The notes beneath the pieces were generated by a model that saw nothing but the letters and a program-made list of their open reading frames with translations, was not told the DNA's origin and made no database searches. This document shows, piece by piece, positions 10,946 to 22,248 of a stretch of DNA of 64,000 bases; within the stretch, counting starts at the first letter, position 1, and each line of letters opens with the position of its first letter. Both the position numbers and the translations under genes were made by a program. Source of the DNA: Guadua angustifolia (lineage: Eukaryota > Streptophyta > Magnoliopsida > Poales > Poaceae); contig CM070515.1 in the NCBI GenBank assembly GCA_036346375.1, positions 11,740,423-11,804,422 on the forward strand, given 5' to 3'.

Positions 10946-11842
10946 ATGCCGGGCATCCCAAGGGAGGTCGCCGAGCACACCCTCAATATTCGACCTGGCG
11001 CAAGGCCGGTCGCCCAACGCCTGCGCCGTTTCGACGAGGAAAAGCGCAGGCTCATAGGGGAGGAAGTAGCCAAACTTTTGGAGGCAGGGTTCATAAAAGA
11101 GGTACGCCACCCCGAGTGGCTTGCCAACCCTGTTCTTGTAAAAAAGAAATTCGGGCAATGGAGGATGTGTGTTGATTACACGGGCCTGAATAAGGCGTGT
11201 CCCAAGGACCACTTTCCTTTGCCCCGGATCGACCAGGTCGTTGATTCCACCGCCGGGTGTGAGTCTCTCTCCTTCCTGGACGCCTACTCTGGCTATCACC
11301 AGATCCCGATGAAGGAGTCCGACCAGCTCGCGACTTCTTTTATCACTCCCTTCGGCTCGTTTTGTTACGTGACGATGCCCTTTGGTCTGAAGAACGCGGG
11401 TGCTACATATCAGCGGTGCATGTACACCTGTTTCGATGACCAGATCGGCCGTAACATCGAGGTCTACGTGGACAACATCGTCGTCAAAACCGGAAAGGCC
11501 GGCAACCTTGTTGCCGACCTCGAAGAGACCTTTGCGAACCTCCAGCGGTTTCGCATAAAGCTCAACCCCGAAAAGTGCGTCTTCGGGGTCCCCAAGGGGA
11601 AACTTCTCGGTTTCATGATATCCGAGCGCGGCATCGAAGCCAACCCGGTAAAGATCTCGGCGATCATGAAGATGGGTCCGATTGCCGACCTAAAAGGCGT
11701 CCAGAAGCTGACAAGGTGCCTCGCAGCTTTAAGCCGTTTCGTGTCTCGCCTCGCGAGCGCGGGATGCCGCTCTATAAGCTGCTCAGGAAATCCGACCACT
11801 TCAGTTGGACGCAAGAAGCCCAGGAAGCCCTTGACCGACTGA
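10946..11842 (+). pseudogene. pol: Reverse transcriptase of retrotransposon B, active site YVDN
   Basis: Ty3-type RT with IKEVRHPEWLANPVLVKKK, WRMCVDYTGLNKACPKD, SFLDAYSGYHQIPM, FCYVTMPFGLKNAGATYQR and KLNPEKCVFGV in order. The metal-binding motif should be YVDD; here the codons at about 11464-11475 read Y-V-D-N, so the second catalytic Asp is lost. GAC to AAC fits decay of a methylated CpG. The frame breaks near 11720, before the RNase H. Catalysis is not expected. Confidence 0.92.
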
Positions 11843-11879
11843 AGGCCTTCCTAACATCGCCCGGCCCCGATCAAGCGCC

Positions 11880-12299
11880 AAGCCATGCGAGCCCCTGCTC
11901 CTCTACATTGCCGCCACGACCCAGGTCGTGAGTGCGGCACTCGTCGTCGAGCGGTCGGAAGAAGGTCGCGCCCTCAAGGTGCAGCGACCGGTCTACTTCA
12001 TCAGCGAAGTACTCTCGGAGTCCAAAGCTCGTTATCCGCAGGTGCAGAAGCTACTCTACGCGGTTCTAATCGCGAAGAGAAAACTGATCCACTACTTCGG
12101 CCAGCACCCCGTCTCTGTCGTAACCTCTTCGCCGCTGGGCGAGATCATCCGCAACCGCGACGCTTCGGGAAGGATAGCCAAGTGGGCACTCGAGCTCAAC
12201 GGCCACGACATTTCGTTCGTCCCCAGGACGGCGATCAAGTCCCAAGCCCTTGCAGACTTCGTCGCGAGTGGGCCGATGCCTGTGCCCCTCCGTGCTTGA
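11880..12299 (+). pseudogene. First (retroviral-type) RNase H of retrotransposon B
   Basis: Sequence YIAATTQVVSAALVVE, then RPVYFISEVLSESKARYPQ and KLIHYFGQHPVSVVT, is the tether-type RNase H that follows RT in Ty3 elements. It continues into GRIAKWALELNGHDISFVPR and a stop near 12299. In frame 3, while the RT end is in frame 2. Confidence 0.8.
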
Positions 12300-12315
12300 A
12301 GATCCCGAGCTTCGG

Positions 12316-12690
12316 ATTTATGTACTTCGACGGATCCTACACGAAGAATGGGGCGTGGCCGGATCGTTCTCGTTTCCCCGCCCGGCAACAAAGTCCAATA
12401 TGCCGTCCGGCTGCTCTTCGACGCTACGAACAACGTCGCCGAGTACGAAGCCCTCATCAACGGTCTCCGGATCGCCGCCGACCTCGGCGTACGGCGGCTT
12501 TACGTATACGGCGACTCCAAGCTGGTGGTCGATCAAGTCATGAAGGCCTCGGAGCCCCGAGATCCGCGCATGGCGGCATACTGCCGCGAAGTGCGAAAGC
12601 TTGAAGAGAAGTTCAAGGGGTTCGAGCTCCACCACAGCTATCGACGTAACAACGGCGAGGCCGACTACCTCGCCAATCTCGCTTCGGGCA
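12316..12690 (+). pseudogene. Second (archaeal-type) RNase H of retrotransposon B
   Basis: A separate RNase H fold with MYFDGSYTKNG (first Asp, in another frame), NNVAEYEALINGLRIA (Glu), LYVYGDSKLVVDQV (Asp) and RNNGEADYLANLA. Tat-lineage elements are known to have acquired this extra archaeal-type RNase H between the first RNase H and integrase. One frameshift lies near 12350, between the first Asp and the rest. Confidence 0.85.
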
Positions 12691-12839
12691 AGGGACCGGT
12701 TCCGACCGGGATCTTTGCCCACGACCTTCACCGACCATCCATCCGACTGGACCCACCGGCCGAGCAAGCGGCCGGGCTACCCAGCTCGGCCGAGCCAACC
12801 ACCAATCAACCGGGCGTAACGCTATCCGACTTAAGTCGG

Positions 12840-14128
12840 GACGTGCTCGCGGCCGAATTAGATTGGAGGAAGCCCTACGTCGATCACTTGACGGACGGAA
12901 CCCTCCCCCCAGACCCGACCGAGGCCCGGCGCCTCGCTCGGCGAGCGAAATCTTTTGTCCTGGTCGGCGAAGACCTTTACAAGAGGAGTCCCTCCGGGGT
13001 CCTCCAGAAGTGCATCCTGGCCGACCAAGGTAAGGAGTTGCTGCTCGACATCCACGGCGGAGTGTGCGGTCATCACGCGGCGCCACGGTCCCTCGTGGGT
13101 AAGGCCTTTCGTCAAGGTTTTTATTGGCCGACCGCCGTGGCCGACGCCGAGCAAATTGTTCGCACCTGCGAAGGGTGCCAATTTTTTGCCTGGCAGACGC
13201 ACCTTCCGGCCCAAGCCCTCCAGACGATCCCCATCACATGGCCGTTCGCAGTCTGGGGGCTCGACCTACTCGGACCTTTCAAAAAGGCGCCTGGGGGCTC
13301 CACGGACCTTTCAAAAAGGCGCCTGGGGGCTCCACGCACCTCTTCGTCGCAGTGGACAAGTTCACCAAGTGGATAGAGGCAAAGCCAGTCGCCACTATTA
13401 CGTCCGCGCAAGCGGCCGACTTCTTCCGCGGCATCGTCTACCGGTTTGGGGTCCCGAACTCCATCATCACCGACAACGGCACGCAGTTTACGGGGAAGGA
13501 ATTCCTTGAATTCTGCGACGACTTCAACATCCGCGTCGATCGGCATCATGCCGCCCACGCGAGCACCAACGGCGGTAGAGAGGCGAACGGCATGATCCTG
13601 CAGGGGCTCAAGCCGCGAATCTTCAATCGATTGAAGAAGTCGGCGGGACGATGGGCTGCTGAGCTACCCTCCGTCCTTTGGAGCCTGAGGACCACTCCGA
13701 CCCGGTCGACCGGGTTCACGCCGTTCTTCCTGGTGTTCGGCGCCGAAGCTGTCCTACCGACCGACCTGGAGTATGGCGCTCCAAGACTGCAAACCTTCGA
13801 CCCAGCTCGGGGGGTCGACTCGCAACAAGACGCCGTCGACCAGCTCGACGAGGCGCGCGACGTTGCCGTCCTCCGGTCGGCCAAATACCAACAAGCATTG
13901 CGACGCTACCAGAGTCGCCAGATCCGCGGCCGAGCCTTCAACGTAGGCGACTTGGTCCTACACCAAGTTCAGTCCAACGTTGGCAGGCACAAACTTTCTC
14001 CTCCGTGGGAAGGCCCCTTCACTGTTGTGGAGGTGATCCGACCCGCCACCTATCGACTAAGGGACTCCGACGGCAACGTTGTTTCGAACGCCTGGAACAT
14101 CGAAAAACTCAGGCGGTTTTTTCCCTGA
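12840..14128 (+). pseudogene. Integrase of retrotransposon B, split by 32-bp duplication
   Basis: N-terminal zinc domain (12950-13210): HGGVCGHHAAPRSLV followed by CEGCQFF, the HHCC pattern. Core (13340-13640): VAVDKFTKWIEAKP, IITDNGTQFTGKEF and STNGGREANG give D, D and E, though the last block is one residue shorter than the usual NGQVERANG. C-terminal domain (13930-14128) holds NVGDLVLHQV and WEGPFTVVEV, ending at TGA. Two direct copies of a 32-bp unit (13272-13303, 13304-13335) shift the frame between the zinc domain and the core. Confidence 0.9.
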
Positions 14129-14848
14129 AATTAATTTTCCTGGCTAAACGTCCCGATCAGCCTGACAAACCCGAGCGGCGCGAACCTGCTCGGGAGCTTC
14201 TACTCTACGTAACCTCGTTGCGTGGCGCCCAAGTCGACCCGAGGCCCCCCAAGGACCCACTTCGCCCGACCACTACGGCCTAAGTCTTGTGAAAACTCCT
14301 GTAGTTTTTTCTTGACTACGACCACTAAAGTAGCGGCCCGCGGGGCGGAGTGACCCTCACGTGAGCGACCAACGGACGGCCGGTAAAAGAGCTCTCGCAG
14401 GCGGTTAGTAACGACCAGGCGATCGGTACAGAAGAAATACAAAGAAGGGAAGCATTAAGCGCGAAGAAGCTTCTGAAGGAAAGGATACGATTCCCCAGAA
14501 GCACGAAGTGTCCATTACAAGAAAGGAAACATAAAACGGCATGCGACTTATGTCGATCCTAAAGCAGAAAAGAGTGCAAAAATCTGCAAAACAGCAGGCC
14601 GGACCACGAAGACGGAAGGAGCCGCCCCGGTGCGAGATGCCTGCGCTCAAGGCGGCGAAGTTCAAGGGCGAACGAACGCCCCCTAGGGGTCGGGGCCAAA
14701 AGCGTCGCCCCGTCGTCTTCCCCCGGAGACCTCGCACATCGGTCTCGTCGTCAAGACCTCCAGATGCGCCGCCCGCCACCAGCACCAGCCAGCCTCCGAT
14801 TCTCAAGCCGCGCCGCTGTCGCCTCGGATGTAGAGAGACGGTGGCAGG
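14129..14848. other. Spacer after pol of retrotransposon B
   Basis: From the pol stop to the end of the recognisable antisense ORF 2. A - strand continuation of that ORF into this stretch is possible, but no domain or clear splice signal was found. Confidence 0.4.
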
Positions 14849-15625
14849 TCAAAGGAGCCGCACTGCCGGGCGCAAAGACGCCAAGCCACGTACTCCGCCG
14901 CCAGGGCGGCGACCCTCCGCCCGCAAGCGGGCGCCGCTCCGAGGGATCGGGCAGTCCTCTAGCACCTCGGGTGCTCGGGTGAGGCCGGAGGCGTACTCCG
15001 CCACGGTGGGCTCAACTGGCTCGTTGAGCTCCGCCCCCAGTGGCCTCAGGCTCCTCCCCATGCTTTCATAAGTGGAGCGGAGCATGGAAAGGAGAACCCC
15101 GCGCGTGGAGTCGAAATCCTCGTTCGCGCGGGCTATCTCCGCCTCGGCGGCTTCAAAGACGCGCGTCACTGCCGCCTGCGTCTTCGCGGCTTCGAGCCGC
15201 GCCCGCCAGCTGCCACCGTGTCCCGAGGGCAGCGGAGGCCCCGCTGGGACACTGTCGGCGTCGCGATCGCACTAGCGCGTCCACCATGCTCGCCGCCCGC
15301 CTCGAGCGCTCCCGCCTCACGCTCGTAAGTCTTGGAGCCGCCCGGCGGCGCTTCGTCGCCGCACCTGGCTGGCCAGACTCGAGGGAGCGGAAAACCGAAA
15401 ACGGACGTCAACTTGGCAACCCAGCCATGTCCAAAACGACCAGAAGAGCACTTACCCACGGCGGGGGCTTCAGATGAAGAATCTCGGCGAGGCCAGGTCA
15501 AGCCCACCCCTCGCCGCCGCGCCGGAGGAGCCCCCCTCCGTCCGAGGTTTCTTGGAGGGCGAACCCCCGCGGTTCCCCTCTGCAACCCGCTTGCCCGACC
15601 TTCTATCGTCACCGCCGCTCGTCAT
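14849..15625 (-). pseudogene. Antisense ORF 2 of retrotransposon B (broken)
   Basis: Starts at an ATG (15625) with MTSGGDDRRSGKRVAEG and a Lys/Arg/Pro-rich N-terminus that looks nuclear. It meets a stop at 15470, just before a strong donor-like GTGGGTAAGT (15460-15451); the other frame runs cleanly into that donor, so a one-base indel is likely. A CAG acceptor near 15370 and a second coding block (15190-14900, VFEAAEAEIARANEDFDST, RSLRPLGAELNEPVEP) follow. The helical C-terminal block resembles tails of other Tat antisense proteins. Function unknown. Confidence 0.5.
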
Positions 15626-15710
15626 AGCACCCGCAAGAAGTTCCTCTGGGAATGGACTTGGAAGATGAAGAAGGTAGTGCAACGCAGACGCTAGGGCTCC
15701 CGGCACCCGT

Positions 15711-15719
15711 ATTTATAAA
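15711..15719 (-). promoter_or_regulatory. TATA-like box for antisense ORF 2
   Basis: TTTATAAAT on the - strand, about 90 bp upstream of the ATG at 15625. It sits in a GC-rich context, so it stands out from background. Confidence 0.45.
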
Positions 15720-16029
15720 GGCGGCTTCACCCAGCCAAAACCGCCGTCGCCTCGCGTACTCCGCGGTTTCACCTGGCGTACTCTCGGCCCGACGCAGCGA
15801 CGCGACGTGCATTAAAATCCCACTCCTCATTTAATGCGGCGAAGCGACACGGGCGCAGAGGTGCGCCGCTTCGAGCCTGGACCGACGCAACCCCTCGATC
15901 TTCGCGCAGAACCAGGCTTACGGACAACCTCGGAGTCATACGGGTGCGGCCGAGCCGCTCGACTACCGACCAAAAGAGATAAGTCCCTTGACTCTCGGTC
16001 TCCTTTACGATTATTTTGAAGGACCAGCA

Positions 16030-16480
16030 ATACGCGCCGACCACGACCCGGACGCCGCGCATTGCTCGGGGGCTCAAGGGCTACGTCACTCACATTCATA
16101 CGGGTCGGCGATTCCGACTGACCGCTCGGCTCTCCTTGCGGGCAACCCGTCCGACCCAAACGCTGCGGCCTACGCCCCGGCGGCTACGGTTTCGAAGTGG
16201 CGCTTTGCGGTAAAGGGCTACCCGTGCGGCGCGAGCCACAAGTCAGTCGGGAACGTCCCTCCCTTGCTTAAGACGCGAACGAATGTGTTTTTCAGCGTCA
16301 TCCACATCCACGCGGGCTGGTGGCCCGACCGACCACTTGGCCTCCCTAGAAGGTAGTCCGTCCGACCCAAGCACTCGACCTCGCCCGCCGCGCGGTTTCG
16401 GTAGCGCTATGAGGGGCTACCTGTGCGCTGTGAACACAAGTCGATCGAGCCACTCCTCGCTACAACGTGAATGGACGCTT
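16030..16480 (+). repeat. Two imperfect ~210-bp tandem units
   Basis: CCGTCCGACCCAA recurs at about 16148 and 16358, with GGGCTAC(C)(C/T)GTGCG and ACACAAGTC(A/G) blocks at matching offsets (about 16215 and 16412). It lies between the two antisense genes. Confidence 0.5.
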
Positions 16481-16709
16481 CCCGACCCCGGGGCTCGTTA
16501 ACGCCTCCTTCGCGCCTCTTTCAATCGAACACGCCTACGCCCGAAAGGACCCTAGCGGTCCCCAGGGCTATGGCTTCCAAACGCGAAGGAACGGCTCAAA
16601 GTCGCAAACGAACACAAAAGCGAACCCCGACTCGTTAAACACGAAAACGAATCCCGATTCGTTACATATCATAGTTCTTTACATTTTACAAAAATTATAA
16701 TGTCTAACA

Positions 16710-19700
16710 TTATTCGTAGTCCCCGTGGAGGACGCTCTGCGGCGATATCCGATCGGCGATCACTCGGGCATGGGGCTCGGCTTGGAGCACGAAGCGTTCG
16801 ACCTCCTCGTTGGACCGGTTCCTGGCGATCCCACTGCTGACGTTGTCCAGGTTAATGCCATTATAGAAGGACATGGCATTAACAAGCGCAGAGGTGGCCC
16901 CCAGGGCGGCACTCGTCTTCATCGACTTCTCGACATGCTCGGACACGAGCCACCTTCGATGCAAGAAGCAAACTTCGTGCCCGCGCACCGAAAGCAATCG
17001 GATACAAACAATTTGACCTACCTTCCCCAAGGTCGCCAACTCGGCGACCAGCTCGGCCCGGTCGCTCTCCGCCTCTTTTTGCGCCGACTGAGCCGCCGCC
17101 GCCGCGACCGCCACGTCACGCTCCTCCACCGCCGCAAGCTCAAGAATCCGCGAATCTCTTCGCACTCAAGAGCGGCAAAGGTTAAAAGCGGCGCTCAAGG
17201 TAGCACCTTCCTAATCAACCTGGAAGATAGCATCTCACCGGCCGACGATTCGGTCATGGCGGTGAGCCTGCCCAGGGCATCCTCCTCGAGCTTCTTCGCC
17301 CTCATCGCCTCACTTTGGCGCGATCTTAACTGCACCGGTGGCCTCCGCCAGAGGGACTCGGCCGGATACCCTCGCCCTCGTGGATCGACTCGACCGGCGC
17401 TCCTCCTGCAAGACATTGGCCATCTCATTCATCGTCCGGCGGGCCTCCTCTGCCGCCGACTGCTCACGCGCCGCAGCTTCCCGAGCCTCATGCAGCTCAG
17501 AGCCCAACTGGTTGCGGTCCTCCTCCGCGGCCGTCCTATGGCCGTGCAGGCGACGGAGGAACTCGGACTTGCCCTCCGAGCGCTCCCGCAGACGCTGCAA
17601 CAAACCGGCACGTCAATACAAGGTCCCGCAGGACTCGAAAAGCCGGAGAAATTTCGACCGCGACCTACCACACCAGCCGGGTCGACTCCACCGGTGACCG
17701 CGTCCAGCACCCTGCCGGAGGACTCGAGGAGCTGACCCAGGATCTCCCGAATCTTCTCCATCTCAGTCTTCACTCGTAGGGAGCCCTCCTGCAGGGATTC
17801 CCACTCTCCAAGCTCCGCGCCGTCATCCAGCGTGAATGACGCCCCGTCAGGTGGGTCGTTTCCCGGCCACACTAAGATGGACTGTGGCGCCTGGAGGGGT
17901 TCCCTCGAGGTCGTCCCAGCAGCCCGCACCGACGGCGGGGCCTCTGGCGCCACCGGCGGCGAATCAGCCACCACCACCGCCTGCGACTCCTCTCCGGGCT
18001 GCTCCCCCGGCGACGGTAGCGGCAAAGCTTCCAGTGCCAGGACCGGCGGCATTTCGACCACCGGCGGTGCAAGGCTCGCTCCGCCATCATCGGCCCCCGA
18101 TCCTGGCGGCGAGCCGCTGGCGGTCGCTCGGGCTCCGCGGCGTGTCGATCCCACGGTCGGTTCCGCACGATCACGGCACAACCGCGCCATTCGTCGCCGC
18201 CGGTGCACGACTAACGCCGCCTCCGCCACCGCTCCGGCCGGATGGCACATCCCCAACTTCACGGCGGAGTGCGGCGTCTTTTCCAATGGCAATTCCGCCA
18301 CCTCCATCGAGCTCTCCCGTAAAGTCCACGGGTTAAAGGTCGATCGAGGCAGCTCAAGCAGAGTGACGAGCCAAAGCAGACAAAACAAAACTAACTGCGG
18401 CGAGCGGTGTCGAATAACCGTGCTCTTGGCCCGGCCTCTCCGTGAAAAACCGCTCCCTCCTTCCGGCGCCTCGCCGGGTGTTCTCGCTTGGGGCACCGCG
18501 ACAGAGACCTCCGCCTCGGCGCCCTCCAGCAGGTCGTCGCTCGATGACAGCCCGAAATCGTACTCCTCATATGGATCGTCGGGCTCCCTGCCATCGCTAG
18601 AAGATGATCCCGCGCCGATCGAGGAGACCATGGTCGACTCAGACGCCTCCTCACCGCGCGCGGACGCCGCCAAGCGCGCCTTCCTCTTCTCCTTCCTCCG
18701 GTTCTCCCTGCGCTCTTTCCGGGCGGACTCCTGCAGCTCGGCCTTCTTGCGGACCTCCGCCCTCATCTCCTTCTCCCCCGGCAGCCATGCCCGGGAAGAC
18801 GCTCCAAGTAAGCCCTGAAAGGGGTAGTGGCTCTATTCGGATCAAAACACAAGGAGTTGGAATGGGGGGACGCAGGGGAAGTAGGAGGGCCGCCCAATTA
18901 CCAGATTTGGGGGGTTTTCCGGCCAGAAGGGCTCGGGAGCGCCGCCGACCGCCACCGTGGCCTTCACGACCAAGACGGCTGTCACCCGAGCCTCAACCTC
19001 CGACGAGGGGAGGTCCGAACGCTCCATCCTCATGGGGTCGGATGCTCCCACGTACTCGAACATCGGGTGAGGCCTGTCTATGAGGGGCTGGACGCGTCTC
19101 GCCATGAACGTGCGGACGACGGCGTCACCCGTCAGGCCTCGCCTCTTCAGACCCGCGAGCTGCTCGAGGATCACCTCCATTTTTCTCTTCTCCTTCGCGT
19201 CCGCCGGCCGGTTCCATTTGGGCATCGCCTCCGGTCCCCTCCCGGTGAAGGCCGGGGCGCTGTCCCCCGCGTTCCGAATGTAGAACCATTCGGAGTGCCA
19301 TCCTCGATTCGACGAAGGCAGCTTCATATCAATGTACTCTGACGCCCGGTTAGACCGAAGCTGGATGGCGGCACCACCGATCGGCGCCAGCTGCGTGCCC
19401 GCCGCCGATTTTCCCTTCAGCGGCCGCGTATGGAAGAAGTACCTCCAGAGGGCCCAATGGGGCTCGATCCCCAGGAAGGCCTCGCACAGCGTGATGAAGA
19501 TCGCAATGTGCAGCACGCCGTGGGGATTCAGATGGTGCGCCTCCACCTTGTAAAAATGAAGGAGTCCGCGAACAAACGAGTGGAGGGGGAGGCCGAATCC
19601 ACGCTCGAAGAAGGACGCGGACACGACGATCTCGCCGTCGCCGTTCTCGGGCCGCCGCTCCGTCGGCACCTCCACCGAGATACGCCGCGGGGAAGGAATC

Positions 19701-19756
19701 GCTTCTTCGCCCAAGATGCGCATGCGGCGTCGCACGGAGCACTCCGGCCACGACAT
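16710..19756 (-). CDS. Spliced antisense gene 1 of retrotransposon B (PF04195-like plus coiled coil)
   Basis: Exon 1 (19756-18902, 285 codons) carries the grass 'putative gypsy type transposon' domain (PF04195): FYKVEAHHLNPHGVLHIAIF, CEAFLGIEPHWALWRYFF, WHSEWFYIRNAG. An 87-nt GT-AG intron (18901-18815) joins it in phase to exon 2 (18814-17669, 382 codons; basic helix, acidic Ser-rich and Pro/Ala-rich parts). A 74-nt intron (17668-17595, acceptor TTTGTTGCAG) joins in phase to a coiled-coil exon (17594-17370). All sections stay open: about 742 codons. Further coding blocks follow at 17329-17220 and 17165-16710 with less certain joins. Molecular function is unknown. This gene is far better preserved than pol on the other strand. 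Confidence 0.75.
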
Positions 19757-19910
19757 CTCCGAAAGCGCGGGACCGACGAGCGGAGACGGGGGCTGAGGCG
19801 AGGAATTCCTCTCCTAGGTTTTTTGGCTTCCCTCGCAACTGCCTCGACTTTCTTTTTTTCGCAGCGAAGAACAGGACGACACGGAGGAATCCGACCGGCG
19901 GCTCTCCTTT

Positions 19911-19918
19911 TTTATATA
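19911..19918 (-). promoter_or_regulatory. TATA-like box for antisense gene 1
   Basis: TATATAAA on the - strand about 155 bp upstream of the antisense ATG at 19756, in otherwise GC-rich DNA. Confidence 0.5.
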
Positions 19919-19924
19919 AGAGCA

Positions 19925-20949
19925 TAGCGCCCATCGGCCGACAAAGGCCACCAACAGACGGTATCGCGAAGAGAAGCGGCGGGCGTTTCCCTCCCCGACC
20001 GTCGCGACGGTTCAACGGTACGACGCCTCGATCCTTGGTCGCCTCTGCGTTAATTCATGACAGGCGAAGAGCAGCGAAGGGCCACGATCGGGCGGAGTGG
20101 AGCACTGCCTCCTCGGCCCCGTCCCCAAATCCGCCGCACAACAGAAGAGAGGCGCGCCAAGGCCGCTATGGTCCCCGAGGCCACGAAATGGCCCCTAACT
20201 TATGTTCGGGGCTCGACCGAGTGTTGCGGGCTCCGAGCGCCCAGCCACCAAGTGGGTGCACGCATCACCCCGAACAAAAAATCGAGCGAGGGCGAGGATA
20301 AGGCGAGCTCAGTGGGCCTCGGTTAGGCGGCGGGACGCCCAATCGCCTTTAATCGTGTTCGAGACCATACTTCACGCTCTCCCGCGGAACCCGTCGACGG
20401 GTGGCAGCCAGCTGCGCTCTGGGTCGGCGGACGACCTAGAGTCCGACACGGGATCGAGTAAAGAAAGGTTCTCATGGGTCGCCCAGGGGTCGGACGCCCG
20501 CGACGGATAACGCCCGCTTCGAAGCAGTTCTCCTTCGGGAGGCCGCCAGGGCCCACTCGGACAAACCCGCTATCAGCTCGCACGAGCACGGCGTTCAAGC
20601 CAACGCATGGCAAACGCGCGTTAGCTCACCCCCTCCAGGTCCCACACCTGCGGATGGGGCGTATTCGTGGGAACCACCGCCACCTCGCTGATTTAAAGCG
20701 CGGGCGGACCCTTCGCTTTGTTTGTTGGCGCAACGCCGACCTTACAGTACATCGATCACGACGCCGGCGAAGCGCCTCAGTATCTGGTAAACCCCGACCG
20801 GCTCTCCGACACCTTTCGGGGCTCGAAACTCCATCCACCGGATCTTCGCCACAAGACCGGCAAACCGACCAGAAACCCGGCCATGTCCGAACAGCATACT
20901 GATCACACCCGTCGAACAGGGAGAACCCCCGACCGGCTCTCCGATCCGC
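19925..20949. other. 3' untranslated spacer of retrotransposon B
   Basis: GC-rich, no recognised domain. The phrase CCCCGACCGGCTCTCCGA occurs twice (about 20790 and 20927), the second copy directly before the polypurine tract. Confidence 0.5.
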
Positions 20950-20967
20950 TCGGGGCTCGGGGGCTAC
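20950..20967 (+). promoter_or_regulatory. Polypurine tract of retrotransposon B
   Basis: GGGGCTCGGGGGCTAC lies directly upstream of the 3' LTR. Element A shows the same tract form (CTCGGGGGCTAGC) at its LTR boundary. Confidence 0.75.
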
Positions 20968-21851
20968 TGACGAATATCCAGGGCATAGGTATCCCTAGCG
21001 GCCCAGAATGGAGGCCCACGGCCCCCGACCAAGCCAACCTCAGAGAGCGGTCCGACCAGGCGCTACAGGACCGGCGCCCCGCGACCTACAGCAACGACGA
21101 CCCAGGGTTGGCCCAACCAATGGGTCGGACCGATCGGCAGCCCGAGCGAAGCTCGCTCGTCTCCACCACGAAGTAGATGTCGATCATCGAACCGCCCCCA
21201 TCGTCGCCTAGATTGATCGACGCGACAATTCGTCTGTCATCGAAGCGGCGGACGCTGCGTCTTCCCGAGACGCTCCCGAAGGCTGACACCCTCGACGTCG
21301 GACTCGACGCAGCAGCAGAGAAGCGAGTCGCCTGCTTCCGGAGGAACGGACCGAGCCGTCCCTCTGCGTCTTCACCAACCCAACACGGGACGTGCAACCA
21401 CCCGTCGGAGGGCCAGTCTGGCGATCAGACACCGAGGCAAAGGACCGGACTCCAAGGCGCGGGGAGCCCCATCCACTTTTTTTCCCTTTTGCGCACTCTC
21501 GTGTGACCTCCGCGCCACCGCCTTCCCCAGGCTATATAAGGGGAGGCGTGGCCCTTCGGGACGGGGAACGATCTAGGCAGTCGAACACAGCGCCCCAAGT
21601 CACCCTCGTAGCCACTCCGAATAACTCCTGTACACGAGGCGCCCCGAGCCCGAGCTCGGCCCTCGCTTGTAACATTACGGATACACCGGAGTGAATAACA
21701 TCCGACCACCACACGGACTGGAGTAGGGATGTTCAGCCCGAACCAGTATAAACCCTGGACCTCTTCTCTTTTGGTCTAACCATTCAAGGAGCGGGAGCGC
21801 GTAGCCCCTCTAAACCTACAAATTCACTCGCCGGTTCTCGAAACACCGACA
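20968..21851 (+). repeat. 3' LTR of retrotransposon B
   Basis: 884 bp; same ends and TATA box (about 21533-21540) as the 5' LTR. Followed directly by the ACATC target duplication and the rest of the LINE. Confidence 0.95.
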
Positions 21852-21856
21852 ACATC

Positions 21857-22018
21857 TTTGCCAAGAGTGGATGGAGAAGCAATTATAGAATTTGCTTTTG
21901 ATTTTTAGTTCTCTTTATTTGTTTTTCATTTAAACTCTATGGCTGTGCTATTTATACAAACTCGGTTATGTATTTTTGTAGAGACCAGATTTTAATCCTT
22001 TATCTTGAAAAAAAAAAA
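21857..22018 (+). mobile_element. Truncated LINE, right part with poly(A)
   Basis: Continues the ORF2 frame interrupted at 7219 (FAKSGWRSNYRI then stop), then a short 3' UTR and an A-run (about 22007-22018). The 14-bp target duplication follows at 22019-22032. Confidence 0.9.
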
Positions 22019-22248
22019 AGCTACGAAGAAACCGGTCATATTAAAATAGCTTCGGACTTCCCGGCAAAAAAAAATGAAAGCTAAATCCGTTACAAATAGG
22101 GCCTGTGCCTCTGCTATTGGATTTGTACCCTAGCTCTCCGTGGGAGTATAACAGTCCCCTCTCCTCGCCCGCTCTGTTCCACGGTTCCACCCCCAAAGCG
22201 CAAGCAAATTGAGGCGAGACGAAACCCTCCCTTCTCTCTGCAGTCTCC

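Larger units (their letters stand above)
7220..21851 (+). mobile_element. Complete Ty3/gypsy (Tat-type) retrotransposon B, 14.6 kb
   Basis: Two LTRs (7220-8107, 20968-21851) with identical starts (TGACGAATATCC) and ends (ACCGACA), primer-binding site, gag, protease, RT, two RNase H domains, integrase, a long 3' region with antisense genes, and polypurine tract. A 5-bp duplication ACATC lies at 7215-7219 and 21852-21856. The second RNase H and the antisense ORFs place it in the Tat lineage. The sense genes have frameshifts and lost residues, so autonomous movement is unlikely now. It interrupts the LINE fragment upstream of LARP6. Confidence 0.95.
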
